From Linum tenue (taxonomy: Eukaryota > Streptophyta > Magnoliopsida > Malpighiales > Linaceae), in assembly GCA_946122785.1 (NCBI GenBank), contig CAMGYJ010000002.1:59669703-59733702 (forward strand): a stretch of 64,000 nucleotides of DNA, read 5' to 3'. Position numbers and translations under genes: made by a program. Numbering within the stretch: position 1 is the first letter of the stretch; each line of letters starts with the position of its first letter. Of this stretch, positions 44,237 through 55,510 are shown in pieces. The notes beneath the pieces are model-generated. The model made no database searches and had not been told where the DNA came from. It was given only the letters and a program-made list of their open reading frames with translations.

Positions 44237-45480
44237 ATGGCGGACGCAGCGCCGCCCCTTCCCTCGGCCGAAGGGGAACCCACGCCCCCAGACCATACTC
44301 TGGGGATGCGCAAGCCACCTGAGTCGTCGTCCTCACCGGATGGCAAGAAAGAACGTGAATCACAACACCCTAAAAAGAGAGTTAGACCTCTGGCCTTGAT
44401 CGATGAGACGAACGAAATGGAAACAGTTATTGTGGAGGATATTACAAAGGAAGAGGAAACAAATCACACGGCGGAAAAAACCCATGATGAACCAAGTAAG
44501 AATGCTCATGCTCAGGAGGCGCCACAACCCACCGTGCTACCTAAGAAACCATTGGCGTGGGGTGGGGGAGGGAAGAAGTTGTTCAACGAAGCGGTGAAGG
44601 AAGTGGAATGGTATGTGGCGGACTCTGATTCGGAGGATACAACGGAGGCAATGAAGGAGGATGCGAGCGATGACGTAGAGCTGGAAGATGACAACCCGTT
44701 ATGCCCGACAGTTCCCTTCTCATCATGCTACCTAAGAAACCATTGGCGTGGGGTGGGGGAGGGAAGAAGTTGTTCAGCGAAGCGGTGAAGGAAGTGGAAT
44801 GGTATGTGGCGGACTCTGATTCGGAGGATACAACGTAGGCAATGAAGGAGGATGCGAGCGAATGGCGAAAATACAAAAGGGAATGGTGCTCAGCAATAGT
44901 TGTCAAGATTTTGGGACGTTCCTTCCCTTACCCAGTGGTGGCAAGAAAGCTAAACATGCTATAAGCAAAAATGGGTATTATTCAGGTGACAAACCGGGGT
45001 TACGGCTACTACTTCATCAGATTCACTAGCAAGTTGGACTACGAGCATGCTCTCATAGGAGGACCGTGGATGCTAGGAGACCACTACATTACTACGAGGC
45101 CATGGCGTAAGGGTTTTAACACCAGAACCAACAACATTCAATCGACGATGGTCTGGATACAGCTCCATGACTTGCCTATAGAACTCTATCATCCGGAAGC
45201 GATGCTCATAATTGCCAGTTACGCCGGGAAATCGATTCGTGTGGACCGAGCTACCGAGTCCGGTTCTAGGGCCAAGTTCGCAAGGGTATGTCTTGAGGTG
45301 GATCTGACGAAACCATTACTCACGCAGTTCAAGGTTGCAAGAGTGGAGTATGAATTTCAATATGAAGGACTCACGAACGTTTGCTTCCACTGCGGCAAAT
45401 ATGGTCACCCGAAAACAAGATGCCCAAGCCTCCCCATGGAGGAGAGCACCCCCTACTCCCATGCAGGACAATACCAATAA
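44237..45480 (+). pseudogene. LINE ORF1: DUF4283-type domain plus CCHC knuckle
   Basis: The first frame (44237-44788) is a Pro/Glu-rich leader. After a duplicated block and a stop, DUF4283-like sequence runs from ~44860 (W-C-S-A-I-V-V-K-I-L-G-R, then Y-Y-F-I-R-F and G-G-P-W-M-L). The frame at 44971-45480 ends with a zinc knuckle, C-F-H-C-G-K-Y-G-H-P-K-T-R-C. In plant L1 elements this protein binds the element RNA. A TAA interrupts it just before 44971. Confidence 0.8.
44536..44866 (+). repeat. ~138-bp direct duplication inside LINE ORF1
   Basis: GCTACCTAAGAAACCATTGG starts at 44536 and 44727 (offset 191). The copies end in GGATGCGAGCGA and are separated by about 53 bp. The second copy has a TAG where the first has GAG. 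Confidence 0.85.
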
Positions 45481-46236
45481 GAAACCTACCTGTGATGAAC
45501 CATATGGTGAATGGACGCTGGCTAAGCAACGAGGACGTTGTCCTAATGAGAAACATCAAGTCGCTCACGAGAGACAGAACCCATTATCGACGCAAGAATA
45601 AGAGCGAAGTCAACCTGGGGGATCTCGCTTTGCAGTCTTGATTGATGAAGAAGAAATTATGGGAGCAAAAAGTCAAACTGACCAGATTGCCAATCAATGG
45701 ATAAACGAGACCAACCAAATGAGTCAAAGGAAGGTATTGGTGGAGAAAAGTAATAGGCAAAGCCCACAAGCCCCAACGAAAGACGAGAAAGACAGAACCA
45801 TGTAGAGGGAGGGAGTGCAAGTGTGCATGGAAAATATTTAAAAGGTAAGGGTAATGCTGAAGAAGTAGAGATCACTCGTGCAAGGAAGCATTTGAAGTCG
45901 AAGGAACATACTGAACTTCAGGCTGAGAAAACTGCTAGACAATCGACCAGTGAGCAGGAGGTTGCTACTCCCGTTACTACAATGCAAAACGATAATTTGG
46001 AGAATAAACAGATTAATAAACCTCCCGACCCACATGGTACTCTGCCTAGTTCGAACCCCTACCCATAGCAAGCAAATCGACACTAATACAGCAAGGGGAG
46101 ATTACGAACGGAGATATGGAAAAAATAAGAAACATTGGTGGATGCTACGAGTCAACCTACGGAGAGCCTCGCAGAGGGGGCTCTACCACGTCCGAACTGA
46201 AGTGGGTCTTGGCCCAGGAACCCTACCTAGTGTTTA

Positions 46237-47612
46237 ATGGATATACGTATTTTCATATGGAACTATAGGGGGGCAGAAAGCAAACATTTCTTGCTAGTGT
46301 TTAAATAATATCGGCGTAAGCACACGCCGAGAATGGTGGTCATTACTGAACCCTGAATCAGTGGGGACCGAACACGAGAGGTAATCGACAGTATGGGATT
46401 AGACGGTGAACTGTATGTTGATGCGGTGGGTTTCTCCGGGGGCATCTGGATACTCTGGGAAAATTTACTAGTCTCAATATCGGAAACCACTAGAACGGAC
46501 CAATTGTTACACGTCTCAGTCCTGAGCGGGGCTAAGAAGTGGGCATTTACGGCGGTGTATGCAATCCAGCCTTAATACAACGTCGAAAGCTATGAGAGTC
46601 GCTACGGATAATCTCGAAAGATATGACTGACCTGTGGATGGTGGCTGGCGATTTTAACTAAATCTTACATGCTTCCGAGAAATCTGGCGGGGCACCTTTT
46701 GACGCGAGCAGAGCCAGAGACTTCCAGGACTGTGTTTTGGATATAGGTCTGATTGATTTAGGGTACTATGATCCTCCTTATAATTGGTTCCATGATGGGC
46801 TGAAAGAGAGCCTGGATCGAGGGATGGTTAATCAGGCTTGGCAGAATATATTTCCCGAGAACTCCATCCAACATCTCCTGAAGATAAAATCAGAACGTAG
46901 GCCATTGCTAATTCATGTCACCCCGTACCACCCACCAGCAGGGCCGAAGCCTTTTCGGTTCATGGCAGCGTGGATGCTACACGAGAACTTTAAAGAGATG
47001 GCTGAGAACGCATGGTCGGAAGGAACTGATATCCACAGCTCCATCAAGGCTTTCATTGTGGCGGCAAAGGCGTGGAACCAACACACTTTTGGAAACATTC
47101 TTCGAATGAAGGATGGCTTGCTAGCTAAAGTAGAAAGATTAGAAACAGCGGGAGGTGGAGACTCAAACTCGGAAGAAATGAGACGCCTTCGCCTAGAACT
47201 GGAAGATGTTCTCCTTCAAGAGGAACCCATGTGGTGTCAAAAAGCTAGGTTGGAATGGATAGCACACGGAGATAGAAATACTAAATACTTCCATGCACGG
47301 ACCATTCAAAAACGGCGAAAGAACATGATCGTTGCTTTACGAGATGGGGAAGGGAATTGGGTGGAGGATGACGCACTACTTCAAGGCATTGCGAAAGCAT
47401 TCTTCCAATCCCTATACACGGACGAGAATAATCAGACGCAGGCTATCGAGTCGGTCTTCCCTACTTTGGCAGAGGCGGCCTCGGAGAGCCTTTCACTCGG
47501 TTTCAATGAGAATGAGATACAGGCAGCGATCATGGGAATGGGATCCTTAAAATCTTCGAGAAGTGATGGACTAAGACCTATGTTCTTCCAAAAACTGTGG
47601 GCATGGGTGTGA
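46237..47612 (+). pseudogene. LINE ORF2 endonuclease and RT N-terminal part
   Basis: Starts M-D-I-R-I-F-I-W-N-Y-R-G-A, the EEP endonuclease opening (usual form S-W-N-C-R-G). G-F-S-G-G-I-W-I-L-W and V-A-G-D-F-N follow, then an open frame 46737-47612 with W-C-Q-K-A-R-L-E-W-I-A-H-G-D-R-N-T-K-Y-F-H-A, a hallmark of plant L1 ORF2. Several stops break the endonuclease. Confidence 0.82.
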
Positions 47613-47779
47613 CCGAGTGTGGTGGACTTTGTACAGCAGTGTTGGACTAACCCGATGTAAGTGAGGGAGCTCAATGATATTATATTGTGCCTTATACCCA
47701 AGACCAACCGCCCCATTAGTCTGTGTAATGTCACTTATAAGACCATTACGAAACGCCTTATTGAGGACTGAAGACTCTT

Positions 47780-48826
47780 ATGCCCAGACTAGTGGATGAG
47801 ACCCAGATGAGTTTTGTCCCCGGCAGGCATATAACCGACAATATTTGCATTTTGCAGGAAGTTTTTCACTCCATGAGAACGAAGAAGGGAAGGCAAGGAT
47901 GGATGGTTATAAATATTAACCTTGCCAAAGCATATGATCAAATCCGATGGAACTTTGTCAGAGAGGCGCTCACTGCTACTGGAGCCCCCGAAAGTTTTGT
48001 GAATTTGGCAATGCAGTGCATTACGTTGACAAGTATGAGGATTCAATGGAATGGAGGCTTGATGGAGAGCTTTACTCCCTCCCGAGACCTCCGGCAAGGG
48101 TGTCTATTGTCCCCATACCTGTTCATATTATGCATGGAAAGACGGGGTCATGTTATCAAGGCTACAGTTGAGGAAGGATCATGGCGGGCTATCAAGCTGT
48201 CAAGCTCTGACCCTTCTTTATCTCACTCCTTTTTTGCAGATGATCTTATCTTATTTGGTGATGCCTCCCTACGACAGGTGGAGACTATTACGAGTTGTTT
48301 GGACAGATTTGGAGCTGCTTTTGGACAGCAGGTTGGCAAGCCAAAATCGAGGGTCTTTTTCTCAAAGAATGTCTCGATGGAGCTGGGGAAAGAGATCACA
48401 GAGGCACTTTATATCCCGGAAACCAAGAACTTGGGGCACTATCTCGATGTTCCCGTCATTCATGATCGGGTATCAAAGGCTACTTTTGTAAATCTGATTG
48501 ATAAAGTGGACTCTCCCTTATCAGGTTGGAAAGTAAACACTCTCTCCTTGGCTGGGAGAATTACTCTAGCTCAGTCTGTCCTCACCTCTCTTCCCGCCTA
48601 CACCATGCATATTATTTTCCTACCGGCGAGTGTTCGGGAGTATATTGACAGAAAGATCCAAGCATTTGTTTGGGGCAGCTCAGACACGAGCCGTAAAGTT
48701 CACCTAGTTAACTGGGACACGATTTGCCTCCCTAAAGAGGAAGGAGGCCTCGGTCTCCGTAATGCGACTAGGATGAATGAAGATTTTATGATTAAATTAG
48801 CCTTGAGGTTGTTGACCGAGCCATAG
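47780..48826 (+). pseudogene. LINE reverse transcriptase core
   Basis: A 348-codon open frame with F-V-P-G-R-H-I-T-D-N, then A-K-A-Y-D-Q-I-R-W (usual D-M-S-K-A-Y-D-R), D-L-R-Q-G-C-L-L-S-P-Y-L-F and the catalytic F-A-D-D-L-I-L-F near 48232-48255. The Asp before K-A-Y-D is replaced (I-N-L-A-K-A-Y-D), and the RT part upstream of 47780 is in other frames. Family role: target-primed reverse transcription of element RNA. Confidence 0.85.
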
Positions 48827-48829
48827 AGT

Positions 48830-49720
48830 TTGTGGGCGAAGGTCATCCATGTGAAGTATATGAGAAGAGTGGAAGGGGGTTGGCAGCTGCGGGTTACAGG
48901 AAGCTTATCTAACCTCTGGAGAGGTGTTCTTCGTGTTATGCACTTGCTCCCAGAAGCCATCATGTGGAACATTAAAAGTGGACAACAAACTAAATTCTGG
49001 ACGGGCCGATGGGTTCAAGATGGGCTGACGCTAGCGGAGATGGCTGTCAATCTTCCTCAGGAAGCACATGATATCACGGTGGTTGAAATGGTCATGAATG
49101 GTGAGTGGACCTTTCCCTACATACAAGCGTTCTTGCCAAATGAGATTGTTATGCAGGTTGCAATACACCCTGTTCCGAATGAGATGGGGGTCAACGTTCC
49201 AGTCTAGAGGTTCACAACCAATGGTTGTTTTTCGCTAAAATCTGCTTATGAGCTGACAGATGATGGGGAGAGGCCGGGTGGATCACATCCTATTTGGCGG
49301 GCAATATGGAGGATACCAGCAACGTAGAGAATTAGAACATTTTTTTGGTTAGCGGGCCATCAACGATTGCTTACAAATAGTGAATGACAGCGACGCCACC
49401 TCTCTCCAAACTCCAAGTGCCCGACATGATGTGCAGAAGGGGGAAACTACTCTCCATGTTGTCCAGGACTGTCCATTTGCTAGATCGGCATGGGCGGAAG
49501 TTCTACATGATGAACCTGACTCAAATTTCTTCTAACCTGACTTGGAAAGGTGAGTGCTACATTACATCACAGGGAAAAGCTCTAATATCCACCCCACATG
49601 GTTTGTGGTTCTATGTTGGTTACTGTGGAAAAATAGAAACAAACTTGTGTTTAACAAACATATGGATTCAACTGATTTGCTATGTAGCAGCGGTATGAGA
49701 CTTCAAAAACAGATCCAATA
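48830..49720 (+). pseudogene. LINE ORF2 linker and zf-RVT-like region
   Basis: 48830-49207 continues ORF2 (W-A-K-V-I-H-V-K-Y, later F-W-T-G-R-W-V). After a stop, broken frames contain F-S-L-K-S-A-Y-E-L and the cysteine-rich H-V-V-Q-D-C-P-F-A-R-S-A-W segment that matches the zf-RVT domain usual between RT and RNase H in plant LINEs. Confidence 0.7.
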
Positions 49721-49772
49721 GGCTGCCGAAAAACTTTCTAAGATTGGGCTAGCGACGGGAGCCAGTGCTAAA

Positions 49773-50290
49773 ATGTTAGTCGGTTGGAGGGCTCCGCCTG
49801 CGGGGTGGAAGAATTTAAACTCGGATGGCTCTGTGGTTGTGGAAAATGCAACAACTGGTGGGGTGATTCGCGATCAGGACGGAAGGTTTATTATGGCGTT
49901 CTCTAAGAACTTGGGGGGAGGAACTGTGACAAGACTAGAGCTTGCAGGGGTGGTGTACGACCTGCATGCGGCATGGAGATTGGGGTATAGAAAAGTGTTG
50001 GCACAAGTGGATTCTATGGCGATAATTCAGTTGATTAAGGAGGCAAGAGACTGCCATCCTCACTTCATACTGATTAATGAGGTCCGTGGACTCTTAGCCT
50101 GCGATTGGGAAGTCGACCGTCAACATGTTTTCAGGGAAGGAAATGTGGTTGCAGATTATCTTGCATTCTTAGGGCATGGGTTACCGCCTGGCGATCATAT
50201 TATCGAACTCCCATGTTCGCGCTTGAGCCATTTGTTGTACTTTGATACGATTGGGGTTCTGACCCCTCGCATCGCATGGTTACTATTAAT
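49773..50290 (+). pseudogene. LINE RNase H domain
   Basis: An open frame with the plant-LINE RNase H order: N-S-D-G-S (first Asp), G-G-V-I-R-D, R-L-E-L-A-G (Glu), A-Q-V-D-S (second Asp) and N-V-V-A-D-Y-L-A (last Asp). All four acidic positions are kept. It belongs to the broken LINE ORF2, so I call it part of a pseudogene although this stretch itself is intact. Confidence 0.8.
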
Positions 50291-50339
50291 TAAAGGGTGT
50301 GGCGCCCTTGGCGCTCCGTTTTGCTACAAAAAAAAAATA

Positions 50340-50480
50340 ACATGTAAGTGTGAGTCGACCCGCCCCACCCCGTACCCACGCGGGTTTTACCCGCCCTTGC
50401 CTATAGTAGCGTGGGACGGGACATTGGAATTGAGGTACCGGCCCCGCCCCCGCCCTATTGCCATCACTACCCGGATGCAA
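50340..50480 (+). mobile_element. hAT end fragment
   Basis: GC-rich words (GACCCGCCCCACCCCGTACC, CGGGTTTTACCCGCC) ending CCTATTGCCATCACTACCC resemble one subterminal end of the 42065-42717 hAT family. No opposite end or target duplication was found. Confidence 0.4.
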
Positions 50481-50665
50481 ACACAATTCAACTCCGCTCT
50501 CTCTTCCCGGATGCATAAGATGAAGACCATAATTGTATAAGTTAATTATTTTTTTATAAAATATTTTTATATTCTTATTCTTATTTTTATTAAATTATAT
50601 CATTATTTTTTATTTCTATGCATTGAATATTTATTTATATATTTATATGTAAACAAAGTATATAT
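50481..50665. other. AT-rich spacer
   Basis: Short AT-rich sequence; nothing recognised. Confidence 0.5.
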
Positions 50666-51057
50666 ATAAAGTTCTACGGTACCCAGGGTGAAATCCAGGG
50701 TACCACAGACTTTGAGTATGAAAACGATATCTAGACTTTGAATTGATTGAATTTTTGGACTTGATATTATACTCTAACCCTTAAATATCACAATCTAGGC
50801 TTTAATTCTCTAAATCTTATACCCCAAGATCAATTTCATTAGAAACAATAATCAACGGTTATGATTCGCCCAAATATAGGCAAAATAATCAACGGTTATA
50901 TTTTATGATTTAGATAACTAGGACTTAGGGTTCACTCATTAAGAGTTAGGGTATAGTATCAGGTCCAAAAATCCTGTGAATTCGAGATCTAGGTAGAGTT
51001 TTCATACTCAAGGTATGCGGTACCCCGGATTTCACCCGAATTACCGTAGAAGGCACC
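50666..51057 (+). mobile_element. Mutator-type MITE, family A copy 1
   Basis: Inverted ends TTCTACGGTACCCAGGGTGA and, at the right, TTCACCCGAATTACCGTAGA give TIRs of about 40 bp. The interior (~310 bp) matches family A copy 2 at 58761-59164. It is inserted in TATATA sequence, so the expected 9-bp duplication cannot be read cleanly. Confidence 0.8.
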
Positions 51058-51069
51058 ATATATATATAT

Positions 51070-51591
<522 letters not shown>

Positions 51592-51599
51592 TTTATAAA

Positions 51600-51950
51600 C
51601 TAAGGTTGTGGTCGTTTATTCTTATGCACTAAAACACTTTTTCATGCCGTCGGAATCTGCTGCATTGATGCGTCACAGGAACGAAGAGAGATCAGTATAA
51701 TTAAAAGCATACATAGGAAAAAACAACGAACGATTAATATAATATAACTTACTGGAGTAAACATTTCGCAGTCGACATTGTATAGGCACATTGTGATTAT
51801 CTCCAATTTTGTAATATTATCGCTCCCTTCTTTGCAGATCTTGTCACAAAAAAGAAAAAAAAAAGAAGTTGCGTAATTATTATACAATTTATACTAGAGA
51901 AACGTTTATAAACTGTGCGATTCTTAATTACGCCTCACTTATGAAATCAT
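51600..51950 (-). pseudogene. Unidentified duplicated gene fragment
   Basis: The minus strand has an exon-like stretch C-D-K-I-C-K-E-G-S-D-N-I-T-K-L-E-I-I ending at a donor-like CCA/GTAAG near 51752. The left part (51605-51715) recurs at 56672-56795 and the right part (51750-51925) recurs at 60175-60330. No protein family is recognised. It could be gene debris or an undescribed repeat. Confidence 0.4.
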
Positions 51951-52101
51951 GCTTAATTACACCTCACTTATGAAATCATGCTGACGGAGGGAGCAGTCAT
52001 TCAGCTTAAATAACGGGTTACAGTATTATGTGCAATATACTATTAGGAAAGAACCAATGAAAAATATACTATTTTAGACTCCAGTATTATGATAAAAAGT
52101 G

Positions 52102-52610
52102 GGGTTAATTGCATGGTTGGTCACTGAGATTACAAAAAATGTTCAAGTTTGGTCACTCGAAATATTTAAATCCATTGGTGATACTTCAGTTTACTGAAAT
52201 CGTTCACGTATGATCACTCTTCGTCCAATTCCGTTAACTTTTGCTTATGTGGCAGGTAATGAGTGACCAAACGTGAACAGTTTCAGAAGCAGGATTGGTA
52301 TTTGGGATTAGAAGAAATTAGAATTTTTATTTATTTTAAATAAAAGTGATAATGAGGTGGAAATGAGATGGTAATTTTGAAAAATCTAATTTTATTAATT
52401 TTTATTATTTTTAAATTGCCACATCACACATTTAACGGTCAACTTTTAGAGTTGACCGCCACATAAGCAAAAGTTAACGGAGTTGGACGGAGAGTGACCA
52501 AACGTGAACGGTTTCAGTAAGCTGAAGTACCACCAATGGTTTTAAATATTTCGAGTGACCAAACTTGAACGTTTTTTGTAATCTCAGTGACCAACCATCC
52601 AATTAACCCA
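52102..52610 (+). mobile_element. Long-inverted-repeat MITE (~155-bp arms)
   Basis: The left arm 52102-~52256 and right arm ~52453-52610 are near-perfect inverses (GGGTTAATTGCATGGTTGG at the start, CCAACCATCCAATTAACCCA at the end), with an AT-rich 200-bp loop. There is no coding capacity. Flanks TAAAAAGTG and TTAAAAATG match 7 of 9, which would suit a Mutator-type 9-bp duplication. Confidence 0.8.
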
Positions 52611-52689
52611 TTAAAAATGTATTGATTTTTCATCTTTATCCTCAAATACATTGGATTTGCTATGTGAATGCTCAAAGTGTGTTTGAGTA

Positions 52690-52866
52690 CTGCTTTATTA
52701 CTATGTTACACATTTGGTACCTTTTTGTACATTTTCTTCGGATCAAACGCCGACTCTAAGCATTCAGAGCACCACTCCCCTGTTTCCGGATCAATCAAAT
52801 CTGAAACCATCTCATTGCCAACGTAATTAAAGCAGCTCCCACTCGCAAACCTGGCCGTGCAAGATG
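52690..52866 (-). pseudogene. LINE ORF2 fragment
   Basis: About 50 open codons on the minus strand read V-S-D-L-I-D-P-E-T-G-E-W, then F-D-P-K-K-M-Y-K-K. This resembles the segment before zf-RVT in plant LINEs (V-x-D-L-I-D-x-x-T-x-x-W). No further LINE sequence is attached. Confidence 0.35.
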
Positions 52867-53301
52867 AAGTATATAAATATCTTCTAATATGATTTAGTGT
52901 TTATTAAACAGTACCATATCGACGGTCTAAGTGGAAAGATCAACTATCAGAGGCTCAGAGCTCAAGTCCCTAAAGAATTTTACTGGTATGAAATGGTTAA
53001 AAGTACGGTTAAATCACGATTTAAACAAACACACCCTACCAAGGCTGAATCACAATTTTATATCACTCATTTTATCAGCATTAATCAATTCACCTATGGT
53101 TAAAGAATTAATAGATAATTAAATTATTTTACTATTACAAACAATAACATTTCTATACACCCTTTTCAATTTGCCTTTTCTCTCCACTTTTTCACTCATT
53201 TTCCCCATAAAATTACATTTTTCCTACAATTTTTTCCCTTCAAATTTTCCTTACTACGAAAATTTCCCTCCCCTTCTCATTTTCCTTAACCTCTTCGGCA
53301 T
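52867..53301. other. AT-rich spacer
   Basis: Small open frames (52897-53103, 53171-53377) have AT-driven composition and no motif. Nothing else is recognised. Confidence 0.5.
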
Positions 53302-53306
53302 AAAAG

Positions 53307-54508
53307 TGATAAGATCCCGAACTCGTGAAAGTTTAGGTTATTTTGTCAAAGACGCGCAGCAACAACTTAGTCTTTGATAGCTCGAATCGACCTTCAAACA
53401 AACATAAAAGTAAAGGGATAAGTGGGGATAGATACTCGCCACAATTAAGTGGGATCACTTGAATGATAAGAGTCTTGCCAAGCTCTTCTGGATTCTTCAT
53501 CAGAAAAAATCAAACAAGGATCTTGCCCTAGCTATGGAATCCACCAATAGCTAAACCAATAAATCATAAGCACGACGGCTCCATGGTTAAAACACACCTC
53601 GTTGTAAAAATTTTATTCAACAAAGTCTAACCTCTAAATTAGTGAACTTCACAGAAACCTGTCCAACCACGATGCTTGATATCTTCTCGCCAGGAAACTG
53701 TAGAATGTATGGAGATGGACGTAGACGCATTGGTAGCCCCAATTTTGTCGTTGTTCTTGAACTGATCAAATTTGATTTGATACCTCTATCTACAAGCACA
53801 TAATACACCTTCTCTAACTAAACAACGAGTATAGAACATATTACCTTGCTCTATCGCTTACGCCATTGCTAGATCTTCTTCTTCTTGCCACTGATTTGAA
53901 TCGGAGCTCTGATACCACCTGATAAGATCCCGAGCTCATGAAATCTCAAGTATTTTTTTTTGGTCAAAGTCGCTCAGCAACAACTCAAGTTTGGATAGCT
54001 CGAATCGACCTTCAAACAAACATAAAAGTAAAGGGATGCGTGGGGATAGATACTCGCCACAATCAAGTGTCATCGCTTGATTGATAAGAGTCTTGTCAAG
54101 CTCTTCTGGATTCTTCAACAGAAAAACTCAAACAAGGATCTTTCCCTAGCTATGAAATCCCCCAATAGCTAAACCAATGCACCTTAAGCACGATAGCCCT
54201 ATGGGAAAAACACATCTCTGTGTAAAATTCTTATTCAACAAAGTCTAACCTCTAAATTAGTGTTTACAGCCCTCTAAATAGGTATGGAAAATAAAACTAA
54301 TGAAAATATAGAAAAGGAAAATGAATCCTAAACAAAAAAGAAAGTTTAACTCGTCAGGCCCAGAAACCCGGTCACAATCCCCGATCGGAGATTTAGATGC
54401 ACCGGCCTGGGGTGCTTATGACCTCATTCTCCGGTCACATTACTTGATACTCCGGTCGGGGAATTTGATCATGCCGGCCGGGGAACTTTGCTGTGCGGAC
54501 TCACATCA
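53307..54508 (-). mobile_element. Miniaturised Ty3/gypsy element
   Basis: On the minus strand: a 5' LTR 54508-53920 (starts TGATGTGAGTCCGC, ends GATCTTATCA); a GG spacer; primer site TGGTATCAGAGC (53917-53906); ~265 bp of internal sequence ending in a protease fragment; then the last ~335 bp of the 3' LTR (53645-53307). Deletion removed everything from mid-protease into the U3 of the 3' LTR. Flanks AAAAG (53302-53306) and AGAAG (54509-54513) fit a 5-bp duplication. The LTR ends, GG spacer and primer site match the element at 1116-4506, so the two are probably one lineage. Confidence 0.8.
53617..53808 (-). pseudogene. Gypsy aspartic protease fragment
   Basis: A 63-codon frame reads V-L-V-D-R-G-I-K-S-N-L-I-S, then K-L-G-L-P and P-S-P-Y-I-L-Q-F. 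This aligns with retropepsin V-L-V-D-S-G-(S/A)...N-L-I-S, with Arg in place of the active-site Ser/Thr. It runs directly into 3' LTR sequence at the deletion joint near 53645. Confidence 0.6.
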
Positions 54509-54513
54509 AGAAG

Positions 54514-54923
54514 GCTTATCTCAATGTTGTCATAACCAAATAGGAGTATGAACCAATAGAACAAGTGGTTCGCATTTTACTGGCTAACGAGTATCAAACC
54601 GTTAATAAACATATGCCATATAATAAGAGAAGTATAAGTAGAACATACCATAATAACATGATAAACACGATAATGTAATCGTGAAAATATGAAATGACCT
54701 AAACTATTATTAAAAATTCAAGCAAACAAATATTGTTATCATATGTGAATTTAATATTTAATGACTTAATACATAGCTAATTATTTTATTATTTAAAAAG
54801 TTCATAATGTGTTTAATAACAAGCTTGTAGAATAGTAGGTAATCTCCCACCAATAAAAAGAATAGTAGGTAATCAATTCATACATGTATAGAACATGTTC
54901 TGTGTTCAAATCTCCACCTCACA
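54514..54923. other. AT-rich spacer
   Basis: No gene or repeat recognised; a 9-bp ATAGTAGGTAATC word is duplicated near 54833-54873. Confidence 0.5.
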
Positions 54924-55502
54924 CAGTGGTGGAGGGAGGTAGAAGGGAGTGGGGTCCTAGGACCCCATTTGGATAAATTAAAATGGTTATTTGTATGTAC
55001 ATACTTGTTTAATTTCGGTAGATTTGGAATTCAGGACCCCATTCATATGAAATTTAATTGTCCTAGTATTATGAAACATACAAATAAAATAGACTATATT
55101 GGTCATATATCATTGAAAATCCCCAATTGTATAGTCCTTATTTTTAAAAATTTCTGATTCTACTAAATATGTATACAAAATCCTCCAGCTATATCTAAAA
55201 AGCTCTTAGTTCAACATTTTTTTCCTATCAATATATAACTTCTTTGTCATCAAATGTGTTTTATAAAACATTTGTGTGTATTACATTTTGCTTGTGAACT
55301 ATTTATTTTAGCTAGTTATTGAAATATCATTTTTCAATTATGAGTTAAACAAAATGTAAGTTACAAATCTAATAACTAATGATTTGATGAATGACTACTT
55401 GAATGAATATTTTTAAGAAAATGTACTTGATAATTGAATAGAATGTTATAAAAAATTTCGTAAATGGAACCCCACTAAGCTCAAACCCTGGCTACGCCAC
55501 TG
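54924..55502 (+). mobile_element. Non-autonomous hAT element, CAGTGG-ended
   Basis: 579 bp with the exact 8-bp duplication ACCTCACA (54916-54923, 55503-55510). The ends are CAGTGGTGGAGGGAGG and, inverted, CAGTGGCGTAGCCAGGG. CAGTGGCGGAGCCAGG-type termini are known from plant hAT elements whose transposases are of the TTF/ZMYM1 type. Relics of such transposases occur at 35492-35701 and 60919-61425. The interior is AT-rich and non-coding. Confidence 0.88.
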
Positions 55503-55510
55503 ACCTCACA

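Larger units (their letters stand above)
44237..50336 (+). mobile_element. Long L1-type LINE, inactive but nearly full-length
   Basis: Gag-like ORF1 (44237-45480), endonuclease, reverse transcriptase, zf-RVT-like region and RNase H follow each other in order over 6.1 kb, all on the plus strand. The 3' end is a short A run (about 50326-50336). Stops and frameshifts occur in every part, so it cannot move by itself. No target duplication was recognised. The long intact RT and RNase H frames show it is younger than the LINE relic at 15985-19660. Confidence 0.88.

Noticed and set aside
51642..51887. 81-codon minus frame with hydrophobic C-terminus
   Set aside because: The hydrophobic part runs through a likely splice donor into AT-rich intron-like sequence, so a membrane protein is not supported.
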